A stretch of DNA of 64,000 nucleotides. Origin: UBA11524 sp045132495 (lineage in GTDB: Bacteria > Bacillota > Clostridia > Christensenellales > Aristaeellaceae). A model generated the notes under the pieces. The model saw only the letters and a list, made by a program, of their open reading frames with translations, did no database searches and was not told the origin of the DNA. Shown here piece after piece: positions 8,723-16,203 of the stretch (within the stretch, counting starts at the first letter, position 1; every line of letters begins with the position of its first letter). Where the stretch lies: assembly GCA_045132495.1 (NCBI GenBank), contig JBGUSK010000075.1:1-64000 (forward strand), in the 5' to 3' direction. Position numbers and translations under genes: made by a program.

Positions 8723-8736
8723 CTCCATGCACACAC

Positions 8737-8772
8737 AGCCCGGAGGCAGTCGCTTCCGGGCTGGTTCTTTTT
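8737..8772 (+). terminator. Terminator after the GDPD gene
   Basis: Stem AGCCCGGA/TCCGGGCT followed by GGTTCTTTTT. Confidence 0.82.
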
Positions 8773-8839
8773 GAAACAGACGTTGGCACGGCTCACGCAG
8801 GCTCGCTCAAATGCCTGCCCGCAAAAAGGCGCGTTCCCC

Positions 8840-8868
8840 TTGTTCCCCTGCGCCATGCATGCTATAAT
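8840..8868 (+). promoter_or_regulatory. Promoter of the membrane-protein/ATPase pair
   Basis: TTGTTC (8840-8845) and a perfect TATAAT (8863-8868) with a 17-bp spacer, upstream of the ATG at 8902. Confidence 0.72.
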
Positions 8869-8901
8869 ATCCCCATCCACTGACGAAGGGAGGCCTCCGC
8901 C

Positions 8902-9303
8902 ATGTCCGACCAGACCCCCAATACGCTTCGAAGCTTCATTGATGCCGTCCACGGCAGCAAATGGGCGCGCATCATCCCTCTGGCGCTGATGGGGCTGCTC
9001 TATGTGATTTCCATGATCGCCTGGCCCCCCGCAGAGCCCATGGGCTGGGTGCTCCCACTGCTGCTGGACGCTCTTTTTGCAGGCAGCATGTACTTCATCA
9101 ACCGGTTCTCCCCCAGCAATGAGCGATTCGGCAATCTCTGCGTCCTGTTTTTCAGCCTCTCCGCGGCCATCGCCACCCTCATGGGGCTCCGCGTTCTTCC
9201 GCATACGCTCCAGAAGGGCTTCAACCCCGGCCTGGGCGTTGGCCCGGCCATGTTCCTGGGCATCTCCCTCTACCACCGCCGCCGCATGAAAAAGGGCATT
9301 TGA
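8902..9303 (+). CDS. Small multi-pass membrane protein of unknown function
   Basis: 133 residues, ATG at 8902 behind GGGAGGCC. Four hydrophobic segments (about residues 24-42, 48-64, 74-96 and 106-121) and a basic C-terminus (YHRRRMKKGI). No recognisable family motif. It shares its promoter with the ATPase gene 22 bp downstream, and both start regions use nearly the same ribosome-site sequence (AGGAGGCCTCCGCC / GGGAGGCCTCCGCC before ATG), which suggests coordinated translation. Confidence 0.65.
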   Translation: MSDQTPNTLRSFIDAVHGSKWARIIPLALMGLLYVISMIAWPPAEPMGWVLPLLLDALFAGSMYFINRFSPSNERFGNLCVLFFSLSAAIATLMGLRVLPHTLQKGFNPGLGVGPAMFLGISLYHRRRMKKGI

Positions 9304-9325
9304 TGCCCCCAAGGAGGCCTCCGCC

Positions 9326-10192
9326 ATGCTCTACCTCAGCCGTTTCACCTTCCCCAGCCAGGAGCGGGAGTCCCTCGCCTTCCACGGCCCCCAGCGGCAG
9401 TGCTACAACACCAACTACCCCTTCGGCATCATCGCCCGTTTTGATCCCACGGTCATCGAGTTCGAGCCCGTCACCATCCTCTACGGCGGCAACGGCACAG
9501 GCAAGTCCACCGCCCTCAATGTCATCGCGGAGAAGCTGGCCCTCCAGCGGGACGCGAGATACAACCGTTCCACCTTCTTCGAGCGCTATGTGGGCCTGTG
9601 CGAGGCAGAACTCCGCCGTTCCGTGCCCCGCCACAGCCGCATCATCACCTCGGACGATGTGTTTGACTACATGCTCAACCTCCGCGCACTCAACGAGGGA
9701 ATCGACGAACGCCGGGAGGAGATCTTCCGCGAGTACATCGAGGGCAACGACAAGGTCAACCCCTTTCGCTACCGCACGATGGAGGACTACGACCGTCTGA
9801 AGCGCGTCAACCTGGCCCGCCGCACGACCCAATCCGCCTATACGAAAAAGCGGCTGATGCCCAACGTTCGGGAGCAGTCCAACGGCGAAAGCGCGTCGTT
9901 CTACTTCACCAGCCGCATTCAGGATGGCGGATTGTACCTCCTGGACGAGCCGGAAAATAGCCTCTCTCCCACCCGGCAGATGGACCTGCTGCAGTTCCTG
10001 GAGGACTCCGCCCGTTTCTACGACTGCCAGTTCATCATCGCGACCCATTCCCCCTTCCTGCTGGCCATGCGGGGCGCGCGCATCTATGACATGGAGGCAG
10101 ATCCCGTCTGCCGCCGCAGGTGGACGGAGCTTCCTGCCGTCAGAGCCTATCACGATTTCTTCACCAGGCATTCGGAAGATTTTCACACCTGA
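9326..10192 (+). CDS. ABC-type ATPase of the RecF/AAA_21 class
   Basis: 288 residues, ATG at 9326 behind AAGGAGG. Walker A GGNGTGKST (residues 54-62), a short helical insert, a signature-like SNGESA, Walker B GLYLLDEPENSL with the catalytic Glu, and a switch His in ATHSP. There is no membrane domain, so this is a soluble ATPase, not a transporter subunit. Small stand-alone proteins of this class occur in DNA repair, phage defence (OLD- or retron-like systems) and unknown roles. No TOPRIM or nuclease domain is fused here and no nuclease gene is adjacent, so a defence role is not supported. It is coupled to a small membrane protein. Confidence 0.8.
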   Translation: MLYLSRFTFPSQERESLAFHGPQRQCYNTNYPFGIIARFDPTVIEFEPVTILYGGNGTGKSTALNVIAEKLALQRDARYNRSTFFERYVGLCEAELRRSVPRHSRIITSDDVFDYMLNLRALNEGIDERREEIFREYIEGNDKVNPFRYRTMEDYDRLKRVNLARRTTQSAYTKKRLMPNVREQSNGESASFYFTSRIQDGGLYLLDEPENSLSPTRQMDLLQFLEDSARFYDCQFIIATHSPFLLAMRGARIYDMEADPVCRRRWTELPAVRAYHDFFTRHSEDFHT

Positions 10193-10199
10193 TCCCACC

Positions 10200-10233
10200 G
10201 CCCGCCGGAAGCCCGTGCGGGCATTGTTTTTTT
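10200..10233 (+). terminator. Terminator after the ATPase gene
   Basis: Stem GCCCGC/GCGGGC (a tighter GCCCG-TG-CGGGC alternative is possible) followed by a run of seven T residues. Confidence 0.82.
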
Positions 10234-10244
10234 ATTGTTTTTTC

Positions 10245-10273
10245 TTGAATCTGCGGATGAACGAGCGTACAAT
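10245..10273 (+). promoter_or_regulatory. Promoter of the NSS transporter pair
   Basis: TTGAAT (10245-10250) and TACAAT (10268-10273) with a 17-bp spacer. Confidence 0.68.
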
Positions 10274-10306
10274 ATTGCTTGACCAACTGCAATCCGGGGG
10301 CAATTT

Positions 10307-11674
10307 ATGCAACGTGAATCCTTCAAATCCCGCCTGGGCTTCCTGCTGGTGAGCGCCGGCTGTGCCATTGGCATCGGCAATGTGTGGCGTTTTCCCTATG
10401 TGGCAGGGCAAAACGGCGGCGGCATATTTGTGCTGTTTTATCTGCTGTTCCTCCTGTGCCTGGGCGTACCGGTGCTGACGATGGAATTTGCCGTCGGCCG
10501 CGCCAGCCGCAAAACCGCTGTGGAGGGCTACAAGGCCCTTGAAAAACCGGGACACAAGTGGCATCTGCACGGTTGGATGGCCATGCTCGGCTGCTATCTG
10601 CTGATGATGTATTACACCACCGTTGCCGGGTGGATGGTAAACTATTTCGGCAAATTTCTTACCGGCGTCTTTTCCGCCGGGATGGACAAATCCGCTGTGG
10701 ACGGCGTGTTCTCGGCGATGCTGCAACATCCTGCGGAGATGATCTTCTGGATGGCGCTGACCGTCATTGCGGGCTTCGCTGTGGTGAGCCTTGGCCTGCA
10801 AAAGGGGCTGGAGCGCATCAGCAAGTGGATGATGCTCGCGCTGCTGGGGCTGATCGTGGTGCTGGCCGTCCACAGCCTGACGCTGAAGGGAGGCATGGAC
10901 GGCGTGAAGTTCTACCTGCTGCCGAGCCTCAAACAGGTGCAAAGCGTCGGCGGGCTGGGCAAAGTGATCGTCGCGGCGATGAATCAGGCCTTCTTCACCC
11001 TGAGCATCGGCGCAGGCTCCATGCAGATCTTCGGCAGCTACATGTCTCGGGACAATACCCTTGCAGGCGAATCTGTGCGCATCTGCGGGCTGGATACCTT
11101 TGTGGCACTGATGAGCGGCATGATCATCTTCCCCGCCTGCTTCTCCTATGGCGTGGAGCCGGATGCAGGCCCCTCGCTGATCTTCAAGACGCTGCCCAAT
11201 GTGTTCGTCAACATGACAGGAGGGCGCATCTGGGGCGCGCTGTTCTTCCTGTTCATGACCTTCGCCAGCTTCTCCACGGTGATCGCGGTGTTTGAGAACC
11301 TGCTGGCTTTCTGCATCGACACCTTCGGCTGGAGTCGCAAAAAGGCGGTGCTGCTCAACTGCGGCTTTATGCTCATCGCCAGCCTGCCCGCATTGCTGGG
11401 CTATAATCTCCTCAAGGATGTACGGCTCATCCGCGGCATGGACATCCTGGACACGGAGGATTTCATCGTCAGTAACCTGCTGCTGCCCATTGGGTCGCTG
11501 GTGTATCTGCTGTTCTGCGTCAGCAAATGGGGCTGGGGCTTTGATAAATACCTGACGGAAGCCAACACCGGCAGCGGTTTGAAGCTCTCTCCGAGGCTCA
11601 AGCCAGTGTTCCAGTTTGTGCTGCCGGTGCTGATTGTCATCATTCTCATCTGCGGTCTGCTGCCGCAGCAGTAA
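10307..11674 (+). CDS. Sodium-dependent transporter of the NSS/SNF family
   Basis: 455 residues with about eleven to twelve membrane segments. The N-terminus has the family hallmark SRLGFLLVSAGCAIGIGNVWRFPY (unwound TM1 with the sodium and substrate site; read here in parts) and a TM2 with GVPVLTMEFAVGR. Bacterial NSS proteins import amino acids or related amines with sodium, as LeuT does. Which amino acid is not predictable. A 78-residue protein follows after 10 bp, and the pair ends at a bidirectional terminator. Confidence 0.92.
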   Translation: MQRESFKSRLGFLLVSAGCAIGIGNVWRFPYVAGQNGGGIFVLFYLLFLLCLGVPVLTMEFAVGRASRKTAVEGYKALEKPGHKWHLHGWMAMLGCYLLMMYYTTVAGWMVNYFGKFLTGVFSAGMDKSAVDGVFSAMLQHPAEMIFWMALTVIAGFAVVSLGLQKGLERISKWMMLALLGLIVVLAVHSLTLKGGMDGVKFYLLPSLKQVQSVGGLGKVIVAAMNQAFFTLSIGAGSMQIFGSYMSRDNTLAGESVRICGLDTFVALMSGMIIFPACFSYGVEPDAGPSLIFKTLPNVFVNMTGGRIWGALFFLFMTFASFSTVIAVFENLLAFCIDTFGWSRKKAVLLNCGFMLIASLPALLGYNLLKDVRLIRGMDILDTEDFIVSNLLLPIGSLVYLLFCVSKWGWGFDKYLTEANTGSGLKLSPRLKPVFQFVLPVLIVIILICGLLPQQ

Positions 11675-11684
11675 GGAGGCCCCC

Positions 11685-11921
11685 ATGAAAAGCTATCTCA
11701 TCAAGGACACGACCCGCGAGGAGCGAGAACAGATCGTCGCCGAAGCCCTGGGCAATATCGAGGCCTCTTGCGACGGCTGCACGCCCGGCCTGGCGGAAAT
11801 GTATCAGGCCTATATCGATGGCAAAATGGAGCTGCGCGAGTGCAACGCAGCCTTCAACAAGGGGTATATTTCCGGCAGGCAGGGGCCCGAACGCGGGGGA
11901 AGCTGCCTGCAGGGGCTGTGA
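11685..11921 (+). CDS. Small conserved protein coupled to the NSS transporter
   Basis: 78 residues, ATG at 11685 behind AAGGAGG, 10 bp after the transporter stop. It is hydrophilic with no membrane segment and carries a C-D-G-C pair (SCDGCTPG, residues ~28-35) and a third and fourth Cys further on (ECN, GSC). I recall similar short proteins next to transporters in other Clostridia, but this was not searched. It is not the 30-residue MetS-type membrane subunit. A metal-binding or regulatory partner role is possible but unproven. Confidence 0.7.
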   Translation: MKSYLIKDTTREEREQIVAEALGNIEASCDGCTPGLAEMYQAYIDGKMELRECNAAFNKGYISGRQGPERGGSCLQGL

Positions 11922-11927
11922 TATGGA

Positions 11928-11958
11928 AAAAGCGGCGGTCAGTGCGACCGTCGCTTTT
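11928..11958. terminator. Bidirectional terminator between convergent genes
   Basis: Thirteen-bp stem AAAAGCGGCGGTC/GACCGTCGCTTTT around AGTGC with one G-T pair. It has A and T tracts on both sides, so it can stop both the NSS unit (plus) and the membrane gene (minus), whose stop codon lies within it. Confidence 0.82.
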
Positions 11959-12415
11959 CGCATCTATAGAGAATGATACTGCCCACCACATCCAACACAA
12001 AGATGCACTGGCTGACCGCCAGCACGAACGCCCACGCCGTGAACAGGTGTCCCGCGCGCCAGTCAAGGTACACGCTCCGCAGGGTATAGGCGGAGGTCGC
12101 CAGCAATAGCAGTGCGTTCAGAAGGAAGATGACGATCACCGCAGGCGGCGCAGCAAAGAGCATGATCCCATATACAAAGGTAATCGCATAGTAAGGAATC
12201 AGCGTCAGCTTGACAAGCATTCCCGCAAGAGCGGCCCCTTCCTTCCTCCTCATTGCATGAATGATGTTTATCCCACAGGCGACAACCAACCCTGCCATCC
12301 ATGCCAGCACCGGCACGAATGTCCACGACTCCAACTGCCGCAGCACCTCCAGCAGCAAAACGCCTGAATAGGGCCACAGCGCCAGCAGCAGGATCTGCCA
12401 GTTGAGTTTTCGCAT
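11939..12415 (-). CDS. Small membrane protein of unknown function
   Basis: 158 residues from ATG at 12415 (a TTG one codon earlier is less likely). Five hydrophobic segments, with basic loops (MRRKEG, LYRCEKRRSH). No family recognised. Its promoter lies inside the loop of a long hairpin (12417-12484), and its ribosome site (GGGGG, 7 nt before the ATG) is formed by the 3' arm of that hairpin, so upstream readthrough RNA should not express it well. Confidence 0.65.
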   Translation of the reverse strand: MRKLNWQILLLALWPYSGVLLLEVLRQLESWTFVPVLAWMAGLVVACGINIIHAMRRKEGAALAGMLVKLTLIPYYAITFVYGIMLFAAPPAVIVIFLLNALLLLATSAYTLRSVYLDWRAGHLFTAWAFVLAVSQCIFVLDVVGSIILYRCEKRRSH

Positions 12416-12416
12416 C

Positions 12417-12484
12417 AAAAAGCCCCCTTTCCGCTGTCATTGTAGCATAGGCGGCCACGTGTCACAACGGAAAGGGGGCTTTTT
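12417..12484 (-). terminator. Long inverted repeat acting as terminator of the DUF4375 operon
   Basis: A perfect 17-bp inverted repeat (12417-12433 and 12468-12484, CGGAAAGGGGGCTTTTT arms) with a 34-nt loop. It lies 20 bp after the DUF4375 gene on the minus strand and its 3' arm ends in five T residues. The loop carries a full promoter for the next gene. Confidence 0.72.
12439..12467 (-). promoter_or_regulatory. Promoter embedded in a terminator loop
   Basis: TTGTGA (12462-12467) and TACAAT (12439-12444) with a 17-bp spacer, lying exactly inside the 34-nt loop of the inverted repeat. The start point would fall at about 12432, at the beginning of the 3' arm, so its own transcript lacks the 5' arm. 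Confidence 0.65.
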
Positions 12485-12504
12485 TCATGCAATTCTCATC
12501 TGTG

Positions 12505-12900
12505 TCAGATTTTCATCGTCTCAGCATATTCCTCCAGCAGTGCGTTGATGAGGCCCTCATGCTCGTAGAACACATCATCGCATTCGCTGAAGATATCATC
12601 GTTTTCATCTTCCGCATCCGGACAGGCCTTGTAAGCCTCATAGGCCCGCAGCAAATTCACCTTCAGCGGCTCCGGCAGGATGGACAGCACAGTCTCCACC
12701 TCCGCCTTCAGATCGCTGGCTTCGTTGACATTGAAAAAGTACTGGTCATGCCCGCCATTGCCCACCTCGCTCTGGTAGGTCATCAGCTGTGCATAGGGGG
12801 CAGCAGCCTTCCCTTCCGTCCATAGATCCCACATTCTGTTCCACTTGCGATCCTTTTCGGGCAGCTTTTCCTTCTTTGCGAACAGATCAAAAATCCCCAT
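12505..12900 (-). CDS. DUF4375/DMP19-like protein
   Basis: 131 residues, ATG at 12900 behind AAGGAGG. It is acidic, and the segment MTYQSEVGNGGHDQYFFN matches the hallmark E-x-x-N/G-G-G-x-x-Q-F/Y-F-x-N of DUF4375, a fold related to the DNA-mimic protein DMP19. The C-terminal half is very acidic (CPDAEDENDDIFSECDD). A nucleic-acid-mimic or protein-binding role is known for DMP19 only; transfer to this protein is inference. It is the last gene of a minus-strand run whose upstream members look catabolic. Confidence 0.72.
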   Translation of the reverse strand: MGIFDLFAKKEKLPEKDRKWNRMWDLWTEGKAAAPYAQLMTYQSEVGNGGHDQYFFNVNEASDLKAEVETVLSILPEPLKVNLLRAYEAYKACPDAEDENDDIFSECDDVFYEHEGLINALLEEYAETMKI

Positions 12901-12910
12901 AAGCGCCTCC

Positions 12911-13750
12911 TTACTTTACCGGTACACCTGCCTGCTCCGCAGCCTGACGCATCACGGCGGCAGCCTTCATGTAGGCCGCATGATCCGGCAGGTGTTCCAC
13001 AAAGACTGGGATGTCGTCACCCAGCGCATGAGCAAGTTCCGTCACCAGCGGCAGGTCGATGCTGCCTTCCCCCGGGGGAACCTCGTTGATATTCACCGGC
13101 AGCGCGCCCTCGGAGATCAGCACATCCTTGGCATGGATGGACACGATGTTTTCCCCCAGCAGTTCGAAGCAGTGGGCGATAAAGTTCGACGCATCACGGT
13201 AACGCTCCACGCCGTTGATCATGTTGCAGTAGTCCAGATGTACCTTGAAGGCGCTGCGGTCAACATCCCTCATCAGCTGCAGATACTGCTCTGGGGATTC
13301 AGGCACCATCCACGGCATGGGTTCCAGGGAGTAGGCCGTATGGGCGGGCTTCACGGCATCAATGATGCGCTGCGTGTTTTCCACGACCCGTTCGTACACC
13401 TCACGGGTGCCCAGCGCGGGATGATAGCCATCCCACAGCTCCGCCATGGAGCCGGAGATGTTCACACAGCAGTTCGCACCGACTGTTTCAGCCAGCTCCA
13501 GCTGACGGATGTTTCAGTCGAGATTCGCCGCACGTTCCTTTTCATCCCGGGCCATGACATTGCGCCACGCGCCGACCTCGCCAATGAGCAGGTCGTTGTC
13601 GCGGCAGCACTGCAGATAATCACGGATGACATGGGCAGGCGCTGTGCTCTCCACCGGGAAGATCACTGCACTATACCCCAGTTCCTTCACATGCGCGAGC
13701 CATTCCTTGGGACTTGAGTAGGGCTTCATCACAGAACCGCCAAGCCGCAT
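12911..13750 (-). pseudogene. Sugar-phosphate isomerase/epimerase-like TIM barrel, interrupted by an in-frame TGA
   Basis: The reading frame from ATG 13750 (behind GGAGGAAATTGT) runs to a TGA at 13514-13516 and then continues in the same frame without a shift to the stop at 12911. The total of 280 codons is the usual length of xylose-isomerase-like TIM-barrel proteins (AP_endonuc_2 fold). The part after the stop has the typical strands: NISGSMAEL, the E-P-M-P-W segment, FKVHLDYCNMI, HAKDVLI and PVFVEHL, with metal ligands E, D, H and E. The 12911-13465 frame alone would begin at an internal ATG and lack the first strands. Whether the TGA is a true nonsense mutation, a sequencing error or read through is undecided. 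Confidence 0.75.
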
Positions 13751-13762
13751 ACAATTTCCTCC

Positions 13763-14656
13763 TTACCAGGTGTGCTTTGCCAGCCGGACGATGCTCGGAT
13801 CCACGCTCCGCACATCCGGAGAGGCCGTCATCGCCATGTTATAGCGCAGGTCAGTGGTGATGTTCGCGATCACACCGCGCACGCCCTCCGCGCCCTTTTC
13901 CCGCAGGGGCTGCATCAGCGGACGGCCCACGCAGGCGCCCGTCGCGCCCAGGGCCAGGCACTTGAGCACGTCCAGGCCGGACTGGATGGCGCAGTCCACA
14001 AACAGTGCCGCTTCGCCGTTCACTTCTTCAGCGATCTCCGGCAGCACCATCAGCGGAGGCACAGCGGTGTCAATGCGGCCGTTGTGGTGACTGACCACCA
14101 TGCCCTTCACGCCGCAGTCCAGGCACTTGCGGGCTTCCTTGCGGGACAGCACGCCCTTGATAAAGAAGGGCAGCTTCGTTGCCTTGACCATATCTGCCAA
14201 TTCCGCGGAGGACAGCGGGAACATGGGCATGCCCTCGATGCAATCGTAGCCGTTTCTACTGAACGCATGGTCAGTGTCGATGCCCACGCCCAGGCAGCCG
14301 ATCTCCTCGGCATGGCGGATCTTGTCATACACAGATTCGCGGTCGGCGTAGGGCTTGATGATCTTGATGACCTGCGCACCGGTGGCAACCATGCGCTCCA
14401 GCTCATCCTTGGGTCCCATGCCGCTGAAGACCAGGGCGCCCGCCTGATTTGCGCCGTCCGCCATGGCTGCCATGCCGTCGGGGTACTGATTCGCCATGTG
14501 AGAGAGGGCCGCCGTTGCAACGGGGGTAGCAAAGGTTTTGCCGAAGAGCGTCATCTCCGTGGAGGGCATGACCGCATCCAGGTGGCGCACCTCCACCAGC
14601 AGAGAGTCAATATAGGCCCGGGTGATCACATCAGAGGAAAGGGATTTGCGTTCCAT
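13763..14656 (-). CDS. FMN-dependent alpha-hydroxy-acid dehydrogenase/oxidase family protein
   Basis: 297 residues, ATG at 14656 behind AAGGAGG. An FMN-binding barrel: FATPVATAALSHMANQYPDG near the N-terminus (phosphate/FMN strand), IKIIKPY, GVGIDTDHA, the lysine strand PFFIKGVLSRKEA, the catalytic segment VVSHHNGR (in place of the usual S-N-H-G-G-R of lactate/glycolate oxidases) and the FMN phosphate loop GATGACVGRP. It is about 60 residues shorter than classical lactate oxidases. It would oxidise a 2-hydroxy acid or act on a related substrate. Its position between a TauE-type exporter and a TIM-barrel isomerase, all with 12-21 bp gaps, points to one catabolic operon. Confidence 0.8.
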   Translation of the reverse strand: MERKSLSSDVITRAYIDSLLVEVRHLDAVMPSTEMTLFGKTFATPVATAALSHMANQYPDGMAAMADGANQAGALVFSGMGPKDELERMVATGAQVIKIIKPYADRESVYDKIRHAEEIGCLGVGIDTDHAFSRNGYDCIEGMPMFPLSSAELADMVKATKLPFFIKGVLSRKEARKCLDCGVKGMVVSHHNGRIDTAVPPLMVLPEIAEEVNGEAALFVDCAIQSGLDVLKCLALGATGACVGRPLMQPLREKGAEGVRGVIANITTDLRYNMAMTASPDVRSVDPSIVRLAKHTW

Positions 14657-14677
14657 GGGGAAGGCCTCCTTCGTAAA

Positions 14678-15448
14678 TCAAGTGAAAGCGTTGACCAAAA
14701 GAATCACCGCACCCAGCACCACCAGAACCACGCCAGTGGCCCGGTTGAGGGTGACAGGCTTGGCCTTGTTGGCGAACTTCGCCGCCAGGCGGGCAAAGAG
14801 CAGCGTGAATGCCACACAGAGGATCAGCGTCCACCAGTCCGGTGCGCCGCCAATGGCAAAGTGGCTCACCGAGCCCGTCAGCGCCGTGAAGGCCATGATG
14901 AACACGCTGGTACCCACCGCTGTCTTGAGCTCATAGCCCATGACCGTGGTGAGGATGAGGAGCATCATCATGCCGCCGCCAGCGCCGATGAAACCGCAGA
15001 TGAAGCCGATCATCGCACCGCAGAGGATGGACTGGATGGTGCGCTTCTTCGCATCCACCTGCGCCATGGCTTCCTTGGTGGTCATGACAGGCTTCAGGAT
15101 GAACTTCACGCCCAGCATCATCGTCATGAACACAGAGAAGCTGCCCATCGTCTGGCTGGGCACCAGGCTGGATACCCAACTGCCCACCACGGTAAAGGCC
15201 AGCACCGAAAGCATCATCGTCAGGCCATTTTTGACGTCCAGATTTCCGTTTTTCTTGTACGTCCATGCGGACACAGCGCTGGCCAGCACATCGCTGGCAA
15301 GGGCGATGCCCACCGCGTCATAGGTTTCCATCCCCAGGAAGGTCACCAGCATCGGGGTGATGACCGCAGCAGCGCTCATTCCTGCAAAACCTGTGCCCAG
15401 GCCCGCGCCGAGGCCTGCGAACAGGCAAACAATAAACTCAACTATCAT
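14678..15448 (-). CDS. Sulfite exporter TauE/SafE family permease
   Basis: 256 residues with about eight membrane segments in two halves. The first half contains GLGAGLGTGFAGMSAAAVITPML, and the second contains ICGFIGAGGGMMMLLIL, the two G-rich, small-residue motifs of the TauE/SafE family (read here as separate short pieces). Family members move sulfite, sulfoacetate or other organic anions. Which anion is exported cannot be decided. It is the first gene of a tight minus-strand group with the FMN enzyme, the interrupted isomerase and the DUF4375 gene. Confidence 0.87.
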   Translation of the reverse strand: MIVEFIVCLFAGLGAGLGTGFAGMSAAAVITPMLVTFLGMETYDAVGIALASDVLASAVSAWTYKKNGNLDVKNGLTMMLSVLAFTVVGSWVSSLVPSQTMGSFSVFMTMMLGVKFILKPVMTTKEAMAQVDAKKRTIQSILCGAMIGFICGFIGAGGGMMMLLILTTVMGYELKTAVGTSVFIMAFTALTGSVSHFAIGGAPDWWTLILCVAFTLLFARLAAKFANKAKPVTLNRATGVVLVVLGAVILLVNAFT

Positions 15449-15471
15449 AATAGGTTATTCGCTTCCTTCCG

Positions 15472-16203
15472 TTATTCTCCTGCCAGCACAGACAAAATCG
15501 CCTGTACCGTCGCATCCAACTGCTCTTGGGCGGTGATGGATGCAACGCCATCGCCCTTCTGATGCCCATAATCGCCGAACTGGGCGTGATTCCCGCCGGC
15601 CACGATGACTTCCACCGCACTTTCCAGCAGATTGCCGCGATATTCAGCGTACTTTTCCCGCTTCATGACCTGATCCTGATCGCCATAGATGCTCACAACG
15701 GACAGGCTCTCCGGCAATTCCGCCGTGGAATAGGCCGCCAGCAGCACCAAAGCGTCGTAATCTGCCGCGTTCTTCGCAGCATAAGAGGCTGCCATCGCGC
15801 CGCCAAGGCTGTGACCGCCAATGGCCCAGCGGATGATCTCAGGGTACTGATTGGCAATGCCGTCAGCAGCATTCATGTCCAGCACCGCCAGGCGCAGGGG
15901 CATATGTACTGCCACGCAGAGGACGCCGTTCTCCGCCAGGGCCCGCAGCAGGGGCGCATAGGCCTCCGCTGGCACCAAAGCGCCAGGGTAAAAGATGAAG
16001 CCCACTTCGGGCTCATCCGGGATGAATACAATACTGTCGTCCGTGCTCTGTACGGTCACATTCTGGGCCGGGGCGAGCGCTGCCTGAGCCGCTTCCTGTA
16101 CGGGGTAGAGACTCTCCACCCAGACAGTTGCGCCCGCCGCAGCCACCGCCAGCACCAGCACAATGGCAATCAGCCAGGCCCATAGTTTGCGCCTGATTCT
16201 CAC
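15472..16203 (-). CDS. Membrane-anchored alpha/beta hydrolase
   Basis: 243 residues. It starts with GTG at 16203, overlapping the dnaK stop codon by 4 nt (GTGA), so it is translationally coupled to dnaK. A single N-terminal membrane helix (residues 8-28) exposes the domain outside. The catalytic triad is visible: nucleophile Ser in GGHSLGG, Asp in YGDQDQV and His in GGNHAQFG. This is the Abhydrolase_5 type (esterase or peptidase-like; substrate unknown). Coupling to an Hsp70 gene is unusual for this family, and the functional link is not known. Confidence 0.85.
   Translation of the reverse strand: MRIRRKLWAWLIAIVLVLAVAAAGATVWVESLYPVQEAAQAALAPAQNVTVQSTDDSIVFIPDEPEVGFIFYPGALVPAEAYAPLLRALAENGVLCVAVHMPLRLAVLDMNAADGIANQYPEIIRWAIGGHSLGGAMAASYAAKNAADYDALVLLAAYSTAELPESLSVVSIYGDQDQVMKREKYAEYRGNLLESAVEVIVAGGNHAQFGDYGHQKGDGVASITAQEQLDATVQAILSVLAGE

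Noticed and set aside
9326..10192. Phage-defence (OLD/Gabija-like) ATPase
   Set aside because: No nuclease, TOPRIM domain or partner gene; only a small membrane protein is adjacent. The defence label would be guesswork.
13514..13516. Selenocysteine or reassigned UGA codon
   Set aside because: The family has no known selenocysteine at this place, no obvious SECIS hairpin was seen directly downstream, and TGA ends other genes here. Kept as a nonsense or readthrough question.
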